Assembly: GCA_963575745.1 (NCBI GenBank)
Contig: CAUYUJ010017811.1
Coordinates: 147,501-211,500 of the forward strand
Origin: Prorocentrum cordatum
Lineage: Eukaryota; Sar; Dinophyceae; Prorocentrales; Prorocentraceae
Reading direction: 5' to 3'
DNA length: 64,000 nt
The position numbers were made by a program, and so were the translations under genes. Within the stretch, counting starts at the first letter, position 1. The number at the start of each line of letters is the position of its first letter. Below, in pieces: positions 1-10,640 of this stretch. The notes below the pieces were generated by a model. It ran no database searches and had not been told where the DNA came from. It was given only the letters and a program-made list of their open reading frames with translations.

Positions 1-1340
1 CTCAGGCCACGTCCCCTGCCCTTGGACTTCGTGGTGGTCGTCTCCTTGCGCCCCACCCTCGCCAGACGCCCCTTGGGAGCCCCTCCGCGTGGGGGGTCGG
101 TGTTGTCCGTCCCCACCGCCCCACCCTCTGGGTCTCCCCCAGGCTGGGTTGCCGCCATGTTTGTTTCCTGGTTTCGGTGGCTTTCGTCCCCACACCCCAT
201 GGCTGCCCAGGACCCCCGCTGACAGCGGTAACGTTACCTCACCTTCAGCGGCGGTTAGCTGCGACCCTGGACGCCCGCGTGGAATGGCGGATTCGACGAT
301 GACCCTGGATCCCTGCGGGGAACGGCGGATTCGGCGGATAAGGCCGTCCCACGGTGGCATTCGGCGTACATCAACCGGCTGCTGCCGTGCAGTTCCACCC
401 TGGACGCCCCACCTTGCTGGCGATGTTCTTCCCCACCAGCTTGGCCTCACGCAGCGCTTCAGCCGGCGCCCGCGCAGCCGTACGTGGATGGCCCCCTGCA
501 GGATCGGTGGCTACTCATGTTGCGCGGGTTGACGGCCCCTGGAGGTCAGCCAGCTTCGAGCGGTTCAGCCTTCGCAGCCTCGGCCACCCTCCGGGCCCGT
601 CCCACCCCCGGCTTGGTATTCGATGTTCTTCGGCGGAGCAGCACAGCTGGCTCGCACACGCCGTTGGCGCTGCTTGGGCTTGGCGCCCCACTGGCGACGG
701 CCCATCGCTTACCACGTCTGGACACTCCGACGGCATGTTGGACGCGCCGCCCACAGCTATCGTCCTCATGCTCCTGCGGGTTCCCCACCACCATGTTTGA
801 GAGGATCGCACGTGCAGGTCATCCACCTGTCTCAGCTTGCACCTCCACCTGAGTGGGTTTGACGCCGCACCGCGTAACACAGAATTCCCTGGCCTTCTGC
901 TTAGGGTTGCACGTTGCTCGAGCTTCCCTGGGCGTTCCAGTTCAGCCAGCCAGCCCCCGCCTTGCTGTGCCCCAGCTGCCGCCTTGTGAGCTGGCCCGGC
1001 CGGTCTGAGTTGCGCCCTGCAGCTAATTAGGTTTGCCCGTAGGCCCGGACAACTTATCTTGCCGCCTGCGCTCTTCGCTCGCGGCCGCGACCAAAAAAAA
1101 ATATTCCCAACAGCCCATCCAGACACGATCGCCAGGTGAGTTGCCTTGATGGGGGCAGCGTCGAAGCATACAATGCGACCGCCGCCTTGGACGCCTTTTT
1201 TAAGGGGTGCGGGGAGAGCGGGGACATTTGTTGTGTGAGTCGTCAAAAGGTAGGTCGACTTGGCGTCGTGTTGGCTCAATGTGGGCGTTGTTGGGGCACT
1301 CCTCGACAAATGGTGACCTGCCTCGGTTATGCCATCGGGG
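1..1340. other. GC-rich stretch without a recognised gene
   Basis: Overlapping open frames occur on both strands, but none contains a domain or motif I recognise, and the composition alone explains the frames. No RNA gene or obvious repeat was seen. A short A-run lies near 1093. I see nothing further that I can support. Confidence 0.5.
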
Positions 1341-1364
1341 AGGGGTTCTTGCACCACCATGTTG

Positions 1365-1660
1365 CCAATGTTTTCCGAACGGGTTTAGATCAAATCAGAC
1401 CATGTTGCCCCGAATGTGAGAGGACGAAGAGGGGGAGGAGGAAGAGGAGGAGGAGGAGGAGAAGGAGGAGGAGGGGGAGGGGGGGCGGAGGTGGAGGAGG
1501 AGGTTGCATGCGGCCCTGGATGTGTCACCCGTTGCTTATGTTTTCCCGAGCGGGTTTATATTGTTATATATACAACAAAAAAATTGCCCCGAATCCGAGA
1601 GGAGGAAGAGGAGGAGGAGGAGGAGGCAGAGGAGGAGGAGGAGAGGTCTTGGTCGTCCTT
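1365..1660. repeat. Two diverged direct copies of a unit ending in GGA microsatellite
   Basis: A unit starting TTTTCCGAACGGGTTTA and continuing through GCCCCGAATGTGAGAGGA recurs about 170 bp later as TTTTCCCGAGCGGGTTTA through GCCCCGAATCCGAGAGGA. Each copy runs straight into a GGA/AGG purine array. The second copy carries an extra AT-rich TATATATACAAC insert. Related GACCATGTG-TTCCCCGAAT sequence is seen again near 31858. Confidence 0.7.
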
Positions 1661-1830
1661 GGGTCCTCCTGGAGCGTCTCTGATGCCTCGGAGGGGTTTC
1701 TTGGAGCATCCTTGGTCTCTCGTGGGAGCGCCTCTTGGGAGCCTCCTTGGTGATGCTGTGCGCCTCCCTGGTGATGCTGGGCGTTCCTTCGGGCTCGCTT
1801 GGGCCATCCTGGAGGAGACCGATCAAAGAA
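1655..1830. repeat. CTTGG-rich degenerate minisatellite
   Basis: Short degenerate units of the form CCTTGGTGATGCT / CTTGGGAGCCT follow each other. They resemble the much larger CTTGG-rich blocks at 3640-4000 and 31900-33620 and, in reverse orientation, at 48480-48870 and 50520-51110. Confidence 0.6.
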
Positions 1831-1879
1831 GATGGGCAACAAATTTAGGAAAGTGCGCCAGTGGCTCTCCCTGAATACA

Positions 1880-2035
1880 CTGCAAGGGGGGGGGTCCAGA
1901 ACCCCCCCCTCCCCCCCTTCACGGGGGGGGGGGTCGGGACCCGGGGGGGGGGTCCCGAACCCCCGCCCCCCCCCTCCCCCCCTTGGCGCTGGAAAGGGGG
2001 GAGGGGGGGTTCGGACCCCCCCCCTCGTGTAGGGA
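1880..2035. repeat. Alternating poly-G and poly-C palindromic tracts
   Basis: Runs of 7-12 G alternate with runs of 7-9 C, separated by short words such as TCCAGAA and TCGGGACC, so the strand can fold on itself repeatedly. A related block lies at 3356-3600. Confidence 0.75.
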
Positions 2036-3285
2036 GTACGGAGTTGGGAATAGGGAGTGGTGAGTAGTCCGTAGTGAGTTAGTGCGTAGTGAGTAGTGAG
2101 TATTGGGTAGTGAGTAGTGGGGAGTGAGTGGCGAGTAGGGAGTAGGGAGTAGGGAGTGGAGAGTAGTGAGTAGTCAATTGTGAGTAGTGTGTACTGATAA
2201 GTGAGTAGTGAGTGGCGAGTAGTGAGTAGTGGGTAGCGAGTAGTGAGTATTGAGTAGGGAGTAGAGAGTAATGAGTAGTGGGTCGTGAGTAGTGGGTAGT
2301 GAGTAGTGGGTGGCGAGTAGTGATTAGTGAGTAGTGAGTAGTGGGTAGTGCGTAGTGCGTGGTGAGTAGTGAGTAGTGAGTAGTGACTAGCGAGTAGTGA
2401 GTAGTGAGTAGTAAGTAGTGTGTAGTGAGTACTGGGTAGCACGTAGTGCGTAGTGAGTAGTGAGTAGTGATGAATAGAGAGTAGTTGGTAGTGGCAGTGG
2501 GTAGCGAGTAGGGAGTAGCGAGTACTGAGTAATAGTGAGGCGCGAGTGGGACGTGGTGAGTAGAGAGTAGTGAGTAGAAAGTAGTCAGTAGTGATCAATG
2601 GGTGGTGATTAGTGAGTAGCGAGTAGGGAGTAGCGAGTAGTGAGTAGGGAGTAGGGAGTAGGGAGTAGGGAGTAGTGAGCAGTGAGTAGTAAGAAGTGGG
2701 TAGCGAATAGTGGGTAGTGAGTAGCGATTGCTGAGTAGTGGGTTGTGGCCAGTGAGTAGTGACTAGTGAGTTGTGACTAGCGACTAGAAACTATGTAGTG
2801 ACTCGTGAGTAGGGAGTAGTAGGTAGTGAGTAGCGAATAGTGAGTAGCGGGGAGTGAGTAGTGAGTATTGAGTAGCGAGTATGGGAGTAGCGAGTAGTGA
2901 GTACTCAGTATTGTGTAGTCAGTATTGTATAGGGAGTAGCGAGTAGTGGGTAGTGAGTAGTGATTTGTGGGCAATGAATAGTTAGTAGTGAGTAGTGGAT
3001 AGTGGGTAGTGGGTAATGAGTAGTGATTAGTGAGTAATGAGTAGGGAGTAGTGAGTAGTGCTTAGTGAGTAGTGAGTATATTGAGTAGTGGGTAGTGAGG
3101 AGTGAGTAGTGATTAGTGAGTAGGGAAGAGGGAGTAGTGAGTAGGGAGTAGTGAGTAGCGAGTAGTGGGTGGTGGGTACTGAGTAGTGGATAGTGAGTAG
3201 TGAGTAGTGAGTAGGGGGTATTGGGAAGTGAGTAGCGAATAGCGAGTAGCCAGTAGTGGGTAGTGAGTAATGAGTAGTGAGTACT
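2036..3285. repeat. About 1.25-kb GTAGTGA heptamer array
   Basis: The repeat word is GTAGTGA with frequent variants GTAGGGA, GTAGCGA and GTAGTGG, giving a dominant 7-nt period. Because 7 is not a multiple of 3, the minus strand reads as long Thr/Tyr/Ser/Leu-rich ORFs; these are not genes. The array ends next to a TTAGGG-like patch. Confidence 0.9.
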
Positions 3286-3299
3286 CTTTGGGGCTGGCG

Positions 3300-3358
3300 T
3301 TAGTTGTTGGGGTTCGGATTAGGGGTTTGGGTTAGGGTGAGGACTAGGGGTAGGGGTG
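3300..3358 (+). repeat. Telomere-like GGGTTTAGG-type patch
   Basis: After the heptamer array the sequence contains GGATTAGGGGTTTGGGTTAGGGTGAGG-type words, broken here into GGATTAGGG, GTTTGGG and TTAGGGT. These resemble degenerate TTTAGGG telomere units. The tract is short, so this may be an interstitial relic or chance G-rich sequence. Confidence 0.35.
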
Positions 3359-3600
3359 GCGGGGGTCGGGTTCCACAGTCAGGGGGCGGCGTGGCGAAAG
3401 GGGAGGGGGGGGGGGGGTCGGATCCCCCCCTCCCTTTTGAAAGGGGGGGGGGGGGGGGTCCCCCGACGACGGATAGGGAAAGGGAGGGAGGGGGGGGGGT
3501 CCCCGACGACGGATCGGGGAAGGGGGGGGGGGGGGGGATCCCCGACGACGGATCGGGGAAGGGGGGGGGGTCCTAACCCCCCCCCCCCCTCTTGGGGAGA
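3356..3600. repeat. Poly-G tracts with repeated CCGACGACGGAT word
   Basis: The word CCCCGACGACGGATCGGGGA, or a close variant, occurs three times (about 3462, 3503 and 3540), separated by long G-runs. The flanks include GGATCC and poly-C tracts that can pair with the poly-G. Confidence 0.7.
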
Positions 3601-3639
3601 TCCAGCGGCGCACCCTCCAAATTTAGCCCCTGTCCTTCG

Positions 3640-4000
3640 GAAGCTCCAAGATGGCCTCTTGGGGCCGCTCTTGGGCGCCTCTCGGGCGCTCTCTTGGGGC
3701 CGTCTTGGGGCCACCTTGGGCCCCTCTTGGGCCTTTGTAGGGCCATCGTGGGGCCACCTTGAGGCCCAAGAGGCTCCTCGGAAGCGAAAAGCGAGAAGCC
3801 CAAACAGTTTGATGTTCCGGTGGTTGTTGAAGGATGTTGGCCTCTTGGGGAGTGCTTTGGAAGGCTCGAAGGGCTTTCTGAACCCTTTCGGGGCGGCCTT
3901 GGGCAGTCTCGGAGGCATGTCGGAGGCTATCTTGACCGATCTGGAGTTGGATTGAGCCAGCTTGGAGGCCATCTTGGGCTGCCGAGGACCCTCTTGGATC
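3640..4000. repeat. CTTGG-rich degenerate minisatellite
   Basis: Degenerate units such as CTCTTGGGGCCGTCTTGGGG and GCCATCTTGGG follow one another. This is the same family as the 31900-33620 block. Both strands show Gly/Leu- or Pro/Arg-rich open frames, as expected for this composition; no gene is inferred. Confidence 0.75.
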
Positions 4001-4101
4001 CATCTTGTGGGCGGTCTGCCAACTCAGGGTGCCCCCCTTTCCTGGCCCAGGGGAGGGAGTAGAGTAGGGAGAGTGGTCAAGTTACCCACCCGCCCCAAGC
4101 C

Positions 4102-4680
4102 GTCTAGCTCACTCCCACCCGCCCTCCCAACACATCAGTAACACCCGAGCCTGAGCATGTTCAGTGGTCGTCTTTGGACGGACAGCTACTGGGAACCAAC
4201 GCCGACCCCAGATGCGCGACGCTTGGGCGAGGTGCGCCACGCGTGCCAGGGGCGCCACGCGCGCCAGGCACCACTGGGGCCCGAGCGTGCCAGGCACGCC
4301 TGGTGCGCCAGATGCGCCACGTGCCTCCGCGTGCGCCAGGTGTGCCGCACATTCCAGCCGCGCCAGGTGCGCCACGTTCGGGGCACGTGCAGGGTGCGTG
4401 AGGTGCGCTTGCGCACGTGACAGCACACATCGGGAAACATGTCGGCCCCCACCATCCTTGTCGAAGACCAATGCCCATCATTGTGTCTCGTGGGCCTGCG
4501 CACAGCAGGCCACGCGCCACCACCCCCGCGGTCCCTGTCAGAAACAATTTGACAGTGATCGCGGGATGGCCGCGCATGATCCAGATTTACTTGCGAGGTG
4601 CATGTTGTATTGTGTGTTGTCAGGGGAGCCGTGCGCGCAGCAGGGAATATGCTGACACCCCCACCGTCCCTGTCAAACAA
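4102..4680 (+). repeat. Copy 1 of a duplicated block of about 580 bp
   Basis: The block starts CTAGCTCACTCCCACCCGCC and ends near CCGTCCCTGTCAAACAA. It is repeated in the same orientation at 6392-6976 with high identity. Inside is a GC-rich minisatellite of GTGCGCCAGG / GCGCCACG words (about 4225-4410) followed by CGGGAAACATGTCGGCCCCC. Confidence 0.9.
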
Positions 4681-4799
4681 TTAGCCTGACGAAGGACCCA
4701 ACCATATGCAACTGCGAGTGCTGCGAGGGAGATGTGACGAAGGAGGGGGGCGCGCAAACTCCGAGTAGCGCACGCGGTATAGCCTTCTGCCACGAACGT

Positions 4800-5955
4800 G
4801 TGCATGGTGTGCCGACATGAGTCGGGAGGGCGCCTGCGAACGTCGCCATTGGGGCCTTCGGTGGAGCTCCCTATGGGGCCACGAAACGTGTGAAGGGTGT
4901 GCCGAAAGGGGGCGGCGGTGCCATGCGAACTTTCCCACTGGGGCCTTCGGCGGAGCTCCCTATGGAACCACGAAACGTTTGAGGGGTGTGCCGAAATGGG
5001 GCGGCGGTGTCATTCGAATTTTCCCATTGGGGCTTTAGGTGGAGCTCCCTATGGGGCCACGAAACGCTTGTGAGGGGTGTGCCAGAATGGGGCGGCGGTG
5101 CCATGCGATCGTCGCCATTGGGGCCTTGAGGTGTGTGCCGAAATGGGGCGGCTGTGACATGCGAACTTTCCCACTGGGGCTTTAGGTGGGGCTCCCTATG
5201 GGGCCACGAAACGTGTGAGGGGTGTGCCGAAATGGGGCGGCGGTGCAATGCGAACTGTCCCACTTGGCCTTTAGGCGGAGCCCCCCATGGGACCACGAAA
5301 CGTTTGAGGGGTGGGCCGAAATGGGGCGGCGGTGCAATGCGAACTGTCCCACTTGGCCTTTAGGCGGAGCCCCCCATGGGACCACGAAACGCTTGAGGAG
5401 TGTGCCGAAATGAGGCGGCTGTGCCATGCGAATTTTCCCACTGGGGCCTTCGGCGAAGCTCCCTATGGGGCCACGAAACGTGTGAGGGGTGTGCCGAAAG
5501 GGGGCGGCGGTGCAATGCGACCTTTGCCAATGGGGCCTTCGGCGGAGCTCCCTATGGGGCCACGAAACGTGTGAGGGGTGTGCCGAAATGGGGCGGCGGT
5601 GCAATGCGATCTTTGCCACTGGGGCCTTCGGCGGAGCTCCCTATGGGGCCACGAAACGTGTGAGGGGTGTGCCGAAAGGGGGCGGCGGTGCAATGCGATC
5701 TTTGCCACTGGGGCCTTCGGCAGAGCTCCCTATGGGGCCACGAAACGTGTGAGGGGTGTGCCGAAATGGGGCGGCGGTGCCATGCGAATTTTCCCATTGG
5801 GGCCTTCGGCTGAGCTCCCTATGGGGCCACGAAACGTTTGAGGAGTGTGCCGAAAGGGGCGGCGGTGCCATGCGAATTTTCTCACTGGGGCCTTCGGCGG
5901 AGCCCCCTATGGGGCCACGAAACGTGTGAGGGGTGTGCCGAAATGGGATGGGCAT
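4800..5955 (+). repeat. Tandem array of 88/89-bp units, about 13 copies
   Basis: The unit contains GGAGCTCCCTATGGGGCCAC, then GAAACGTGTGAGG, then a GGGGCGGCGGTGC word. The phrase GGGGCCACGAAACG recurs at 88-89-bp spacing, for example near 5543, 5632 and 5721. One unit is shortened near 5130. The period shifts reading frame in every copy, so the ORFs of about 87 aa are artefacts. Confidence 0.95.
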
Positions 5956-5964
5956 GCGAAGAGC

Positions 5965-6150
5965 AGAGGCCTGAAAGGAAGGAGTGAGGAGGGGGAAGAG
6001 GGGCAGCGGGAGGAGGGAGGGAGGAAGGGGCAGCGGAGGAAGGAAGGAGGGGCAGCGGAGGAAGGAAGGAAGGAGGAAGGGCAGCGGAGGAGGGGCAGCG
6101 GAGGAAGGAAGGAGGGGAGGAGGAGGAAGGAGGGAGGAGGAGTGAACGCA
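5965..6150. repeat. GGAGGAAGG purine array
   Basis: A low-complexity purine tract of GGAGGAAGGA and GGGGCAGCGGAGG units follows directly on the 89-bp array. Confidence 0.85.
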
Positions 6151-6174
6151 GGGCGCTGTCTCTTCAAAACGAGG

Positions 6175-6375
6175 ACCCAGCACCACAGGATGGTTGGGAA
6201 CAATACAATGGTTGGCCGCGCATGCTCCAAATGTGGAGGAAGAGTGCGGTTTGTATTGTTTTTTGAGAGGGATGGTGGGGGGCGGGTCGTCATGGTGTCC
6301 TCATGGTTCCTGGTTGGACGCCGGTCGCCTGGGAGAGGGGGTGTCCATTAACAATGAACAGTGATCAGGACACTC
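6175..6375. repeat. Inverted-repeat element with AACAATACAA / TTGTATTGTT arms, copy 1
   Basis: AACAATACAA at about 6190 and TTGTATTGTT at about 6252 form inverted arms around CCGCGCATGCTCCAAATGTGG. The segment to about 6370 is repeated at 7065-7235 (shared words GGTGTCCTC, TGGTTCCTGGTTGG and GAACAGTGAT). Confidence 0.7.
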
Positions 6376-6391
6376 CCTGGATAGCAAGTCT

Positions 6392-6976
6392 TCTAGCTCA
6401 CTCCCACCCGCCCTCCCAACACAGAAGTAACACTCGAGCCTCAGCACGTTCAGCGGTCGTCTTTGGACGGACAGCTACTGGGAACCAACGCCGACCCCAG
6501 ATGCGCGACGCTTGGGCGAGGTGCGCCACGCGTGCCAGGGGCGCCACGCGCGCCAGGCACCCCTGGGGCCCGAGCGTGCCAGGCACGCCTGGTGCGCCAG
6601 ATACGCCACGTGCCTCCGCGTGCGCCAGGTGTGCCGCACACTCCAGCCGCGCCAGGTGCGCCACGTTCGGGGCACGTGTAGAGTCCGTCAGGTGCGCCTG
6701 CGCACGTGACAGCACACATCGGGAAACATGTCGGCCCCCACCATCCTTGTCGAAAACCAATGCCCATCATTGTGTCTGGTGGGACTGCGCACAGCAGGCC
6801 ATACGCAACCACCCCCGCCGTCCCTGTCGAAATCACTTGACAGTGATCGCAGGGTAGCCGCGCATGATCCAGATTTAACCGCGAAATGCGTTTTGTATTG
6901 TTTGTTGTTGGAGATGGTAGGCCTGCGCACAGCAGGCAATATTCTGACACCCCCGCCGTCCCTGCCAAAAACAATA
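6392..6976 (+). repeat. Copy 2 of the duplicated block of about 580 bp
   Basis: This is a direct copy of 4102-4680, including the GTGCGCCAGG minisatellite and the CGGGAAACATGTCGG word. It differs by scattered substitutions and small indels. Confidence 0.9.
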
Positions 6977-7068
6977 CAAAGCGCACGCGGGCCTCACGAA
7001 CATGACTCACGACTTTGCCCCAGAGTGTACTTTGTATTGTTTTTTGACAGCAGGGATGGTGGAGGATG
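6948..7068. repeat. Imperfect palindrome of about 115 bp
   Basis: The left arm runs CCGTCCCTGCCAAAAACAAT then ACAAAGCGCAC. The right arm is its approximate reverse complement, GTGTACTTTGTATTGTTTTT then GACAGCAGGGATGG. It is a MITE-like palindrome of the same family as the arms at 6190/6252. Confidence 0.75.
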
Positions 7069-7310
7069 GCCGCATCGGGTCGGCCGCGCATGCTCCAAAT
7101 GTGGAGGCAGAGTGCGTGTTGTATTGTTTTTGTTTGACAGGTTTGGTGGGGGGGAGCCACATGGTGTCCTCCTGGTTCCTGGTTGGCTGCCAATCGCCTG
7201 GGGGAGGGGATGTTGTATGTTGATAGGGAACAGTGATAAGTCCCTCCCCCGAGCAGGGGAAGGAGGGGCTGTGGCAGAGAACTGAGAACCACTCGTTAAA
7301 CCACTCAGCC
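7065..7310 (+). repeat. Copy 2 of the 6210-6370 element plus its 3' tail
   Basis: It repeats CCGCGCATGCTCCAAATGTG through TGGTTCCTGGTTGG and the AACAGTGAT word. The tail, AACCACTCGTTAAACCACT, resembles AACCAACTCGCTAAACCAAC at 11202, so this family continues in the 10.8-11.2 kb region. Confidence 0.7.
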
Positions 7311-7375
7311 CGGAGGAATGGTGGGATTTACCCGCAGACGAGGCTCCTGCGCGATGCATCCTCTCAAATTGCTAA

Positions 7376-7412
7376 CGAATGATGATGGTGATGGCGATGT
7401 TGATGATGATGC

Positions 7413-7458
<46 letters not shown>

Positions 7459-8060
7459 CACCATTGTGATGGTGATGATGATGACGGTGATTGGTGGTGT
7501 TGATGATGATGATGATGATGATGATGTTGATGATGCGGATGAGGATGGTGATGCTGATGAAGATGAAGATGGTGCTGCTAGTGATGCTACTGGTGATGAT
7601 GACGATGATGGTGGTGATGCTGATGGTGATGATGAGGAGGTGATGATGATGATGATGTTGACGATGAGGAGGAGGGTGATGATGGTGTTGATGAGGATGA
7701 TGATGATGATGGTGATGATGATGATGATTATGGTGGTGATGATGATGACGATCATGATGATGGTGATGCTGATGATGCTGCTGAGGATGAGGATGATGAT
7801 GATGCTGATGAGGGTGAGGGCGATGGTGAGGATGAGGATGATGATGAGGATGATGAGGATGATGAGGATGATGATGATGATGATGATGATGCTGATGGTG
7901 ATGGTGATGGTGATGGTGATGATGATGGTGATGACGGTTGAAAAGGGCGATTGTTATGGGGGGTTGGAGGAGGAGGAGGAGATAATGGTCGTGGTGACGA
8001 TGGTGATGACCATGACAGTGGTGATGGTCGGCATGATGACGATGAGGACGACGACGCATA
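7376..8060. repeat. GAT trinucleotide array of about 0.7 kb
   Basis: GATGAT runs are interrupted by GGT, GCT and GAG triplets. Because the unit is a triplet, all six frames stay open over long stretches, giving poly-Met, poly-Asp, poly-His and poly-Ile ORFs. No protein-coding role is inferred. Confidence 0.9.
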
Positions 8061-8069
8061 CGATGACGA

Positions 8070-9640
8070 TGTGGAGAGGTAAAGTTCTTTCCTGTGGTGG
8101 GTCCCTGCGCAGGGGAGGGCGAGAGAAAACAATAACCCCACTTAAGATGTAAAAAGGAGGAAGAGAGATGCCGGGAGGGGGGAAGCATCGAGATCGGGGA
8201 GGAACGGGGAGGAGAGCGGGGGGCGAGGGCGGGGGGTAGAGAGGAATGGGGTGCACAGGATTACGATCAGTTTCCGTACGGCGACATCGGCGACTCAGAG
8301 AAGTGATATTTGTTTGGGCAGCAAGATTTTCTGCCATCCTCTTCCGTCTTGCCCTCACCCTGCTCGCCCTCCTCGCCATCCCTCCTCCTCCTCCTCCTCC
8401 TCCTCCTCCTCCTCCTCCTCCTCCTCCTCCCAATATCCCTAACTTCTCCGAACCTTTCCCCCACATCTGCGCTCGACGCACCGCATCTTGCTTTATAATC
8501 TGGGCCCCAGTCCACTGCAAGAGCTCGCCCAGGGCAGGTTGGTTCGTGCGGTGCTCCCGGCTGGCCTTGCGATTCTCTGTTTCGATTTCTCAGGTCCGTG
8601 TCACCCTTGTTGGACCCAGCTTTCTTCGCGGATACGCTGCCGTGCGCCCAAAGGCGTGTTTGCACCACGTCACGATGGGCTGGGCGTGGGATGGGGAAAT
8701 GCCCTCCCATGTGTGATTCGATGCCGCCGTCGCAGACCATGTCAGTGACAGTTTCAATCATATATTCGGTTGGGGAGTTGTTCGTCAGTGAATTCGTGAA
8801 GCAGGTTTGGGAAGCAAGAGTTTGCTTCTGCACGTGTCCGCCGACCTTCGTCATCGTAGCCGCCTTCGGCTGTGTTTCCACAGCCGTCCGCGGGCTTACG
8901 CCGATGGCGAGACGCCATCTTCCCGATCCATCGAGGACGAGACCGCTATTCTCTCAGACGAGACCGCTTTTCAGACGCGTTCAAGGAAGGGCCGCAAGTT
9001 GACGGATGGTGCTCGATCCCGCAGGGAGTAGGTTTTTGCGCCTGGCGCGAAAGCATCTGGCGCTGATTCATGGACGACAGGTTTGAACCATGTTGTCATG
9101 TTGTTCTGTGTGCAGCTTCTGTGGGTTCACGGCTTATGGTCGAACCCATATGGGCTCGTGCGCATCAAACAATCAATTCGTGAAGCGGCTTTGTGAGTTC
9201 CAGGTCGAAGCGCATGTTGTGTATCGGCGTGCGTATATGCAGCTTTGGGTTGTACTGCCATGCCACTTGTGGCACTCCCTCAAGGTGAGTCACGACAAGT
9301 TTCTTCCATAGCAGTATAGACCCCACTCATGGTATGGGAGCGATCGTACGGGTATCCCGCGTTCCCCGAGCATGCGCAGTGTATGCCTAATCACACGGGC
9401 TTGCGCTGCGGCCCAAACCAGCACGTGGTTCCCTCCACACTGGTGGTGTCAGATTCTTAGCGCCGTTTGCAGTGTTCAAGAATAAATTTCTTAGGTACAG
9501 AATTGTGCTGGACTGTCCAGAACTATAGCTTGAACATTGTACGTCACTTTCTAAACTCAAGAGGCTCTTCCCCTTTTCGTTATGGGGAGAACTTTGTGGC
9601 TGTAGATCGCACTCGGTGGTTCTAGAAGTTCGCTCTACGT
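8070..9640. other. Gene-poor region with one small TCC tract
   Basis: A TCC microsatellite sits at 8383-8431. The remainder contains short mixed-composition ORFs (for example 9090-9311, plus strand) with no domain I recognise. AATTCGTGAAGC occurs near 8791 and again near 9175, hinting at an old duplication. I see no convincing exon. Confidence 0.4.
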
Positions 9641-9689
9641 TCTGCGATGTGCTGCGACGTCTGCAGTTTGGGAGAACAAGCGTGCAAAT

Positions 9690-9905
9690 GTTGGTGGCGA
9701 GCGAGAGGGAGAAGTGAGAAGCAGAAGGCCTTCTCAAAAGGTGGCAGGACCCCTCAGATGCCCTCGTGCCTTCTGAAAAGTTGTGCGTCTTCAGGGGAAA
9801 AATCTAAAACTTATCAGAAGGCCAGGGGACTTCCGAGCCTTCTGAGAAGGCCCGCCCCCCCCCCCTCACTTCCCCCCGAGCTCGCCGCCGAGTCATGTTG
9901 GGAGG
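9690..9905. repeat. CCTTCTGAGAAGG-rich interspersed element, copy 1
   Basis: Short palindromic CCTTCTGAGAAGG-type words recur four or five times. The stretch GGGACTTCCGAGCCTTCTG through AGAAGGCCCGCCCCCC matches 13600-13665 in order and orientation. Confidence 0.65.
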
Positions 9906-9964
9906 AAGCTGATGGGCGGCCACGGGCTTGGCCAAACAGGGCGTCAGATTGCACACACCGACCC

Positions 9965-10058
9965 GACAAACGTGTGGGAAAAAACACACACACACACACA
10001 AGCACACTCACTGTGGGAAAAAACACACACTGTTGGGGGGGGGGGGGGGAAAAAAAAA

Positions 10059-10147
<89 letters not shown>

Positions 10148-10218
10148 GCGTGTTTTGTTCCCACAGACACTGTGTGTGCTTTTCCCACAGACTGCGTGTG
10201 CTTTTTCCCACGGCCCCT
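9965..10218. repeat. Poly-G/poly-A tract of about 100 bp inside a hairpin
   Basis: TGTGGGAAAAAACACACAC occurs twice on the left (about 9973 and 10013). Its reverse complement, as GTGTGCTTTTTCCCACGG or TGTGTGCTTTTCCCACAG, lies on the right at 10170-10218. Between them are a G-run of about 15 and an almost pure A-run ending at 10145. The A-run explains the poly-Lys and poly-Phe ORFs. Confidence 0.85.
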
Positions 10219-10254
10219 GACCCGCGCGCCCCCGCCGGAGGTCGACGGGCCGCC

Positions 10255-10500
10255 CCCCTTCTGGGGCCCGTCGTGGAGCGCCCGAGAGGCTCACTTTGGG
10301 GGCCCTCTGGGACCATCCACGGGCAGGCACTCCACCCTCTCCTCCTCCTCCTCCTCCTCCTCCTCCTCCTCCTCCTCCTCCTCCTCCTCCTCCTCGTCCT
10401 CGTCCGCCTCCTCCTCCTCCTCCTCCCCCCGCCCTCCCACTGGGAGGGCGGGTGGGAGTCTCTGTCGTGTTGGGAGTTTTTACGACTGTGTTGTGCTTCT
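10255..10500 (+). repeat. Repeat unit, copy 1, with an expanded TCC array inside
   Basis: Order of words: GGAGCGCCCGAG, GGACCATCCACGGGCAGGCA, CTCCACCC, a TCC array of about 100 bp (10338-10430), GGGAGGGCGGG, GAGTCTCTGT, GTGTTGTGCTTCTGCCC. The next unit (10507-10640) has the same words but no TCC array. Confidence 0.85.
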
Positions 10501-10506
10501 GCCCGT

Positions 10507-10640
10507 CTTGGAGCGCCCGAGGCTCCTTTTGGAGGCTGTCCTGGACCATCCACGAGCAGGCACTCCACCCGCCCTCCTTTTGGGAGGGCGGGTTTGGAGT
10601 CTCTGTTGTGTTTTATGATTGTGTTGTGCTTTTGCCCATG
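10507..10640 (+). repeat. Repeat unit, copy 2, without the TCC array
   Basis: It shares GGAGCGCCCGAGGCTC, GGACCATCCACGAGCAGGCA, CTCCACCC, GGGAGGGCGGG, GAGTCTCTGT and GTTGTGCTTTTGCCC with 10255-10500. CTCCACCCGCCCTCC reads through directly where copy 1 has its TCC array. Confidence 0.85.

Noticed and set aside
4800-5955. A CRISPR-like array (regular 89-bp period)
   Set aside because: The whole unit repeats, with no unique spacers, and the genome is eukaryotic.
7364-8188. Long His-, Asp- and Met-rich ORFs on both strands
   Set aside because: They come from a GAT triplet array, which keeps all frames open; there is no domain or start context.
10050-10145. Poly-A tail of a retroposed gene
   Set aside because: No coding or SINE-like body precedes it, and a G-run plus inverted CACACA arms bracket it, so a palindrome core expansion fits better.
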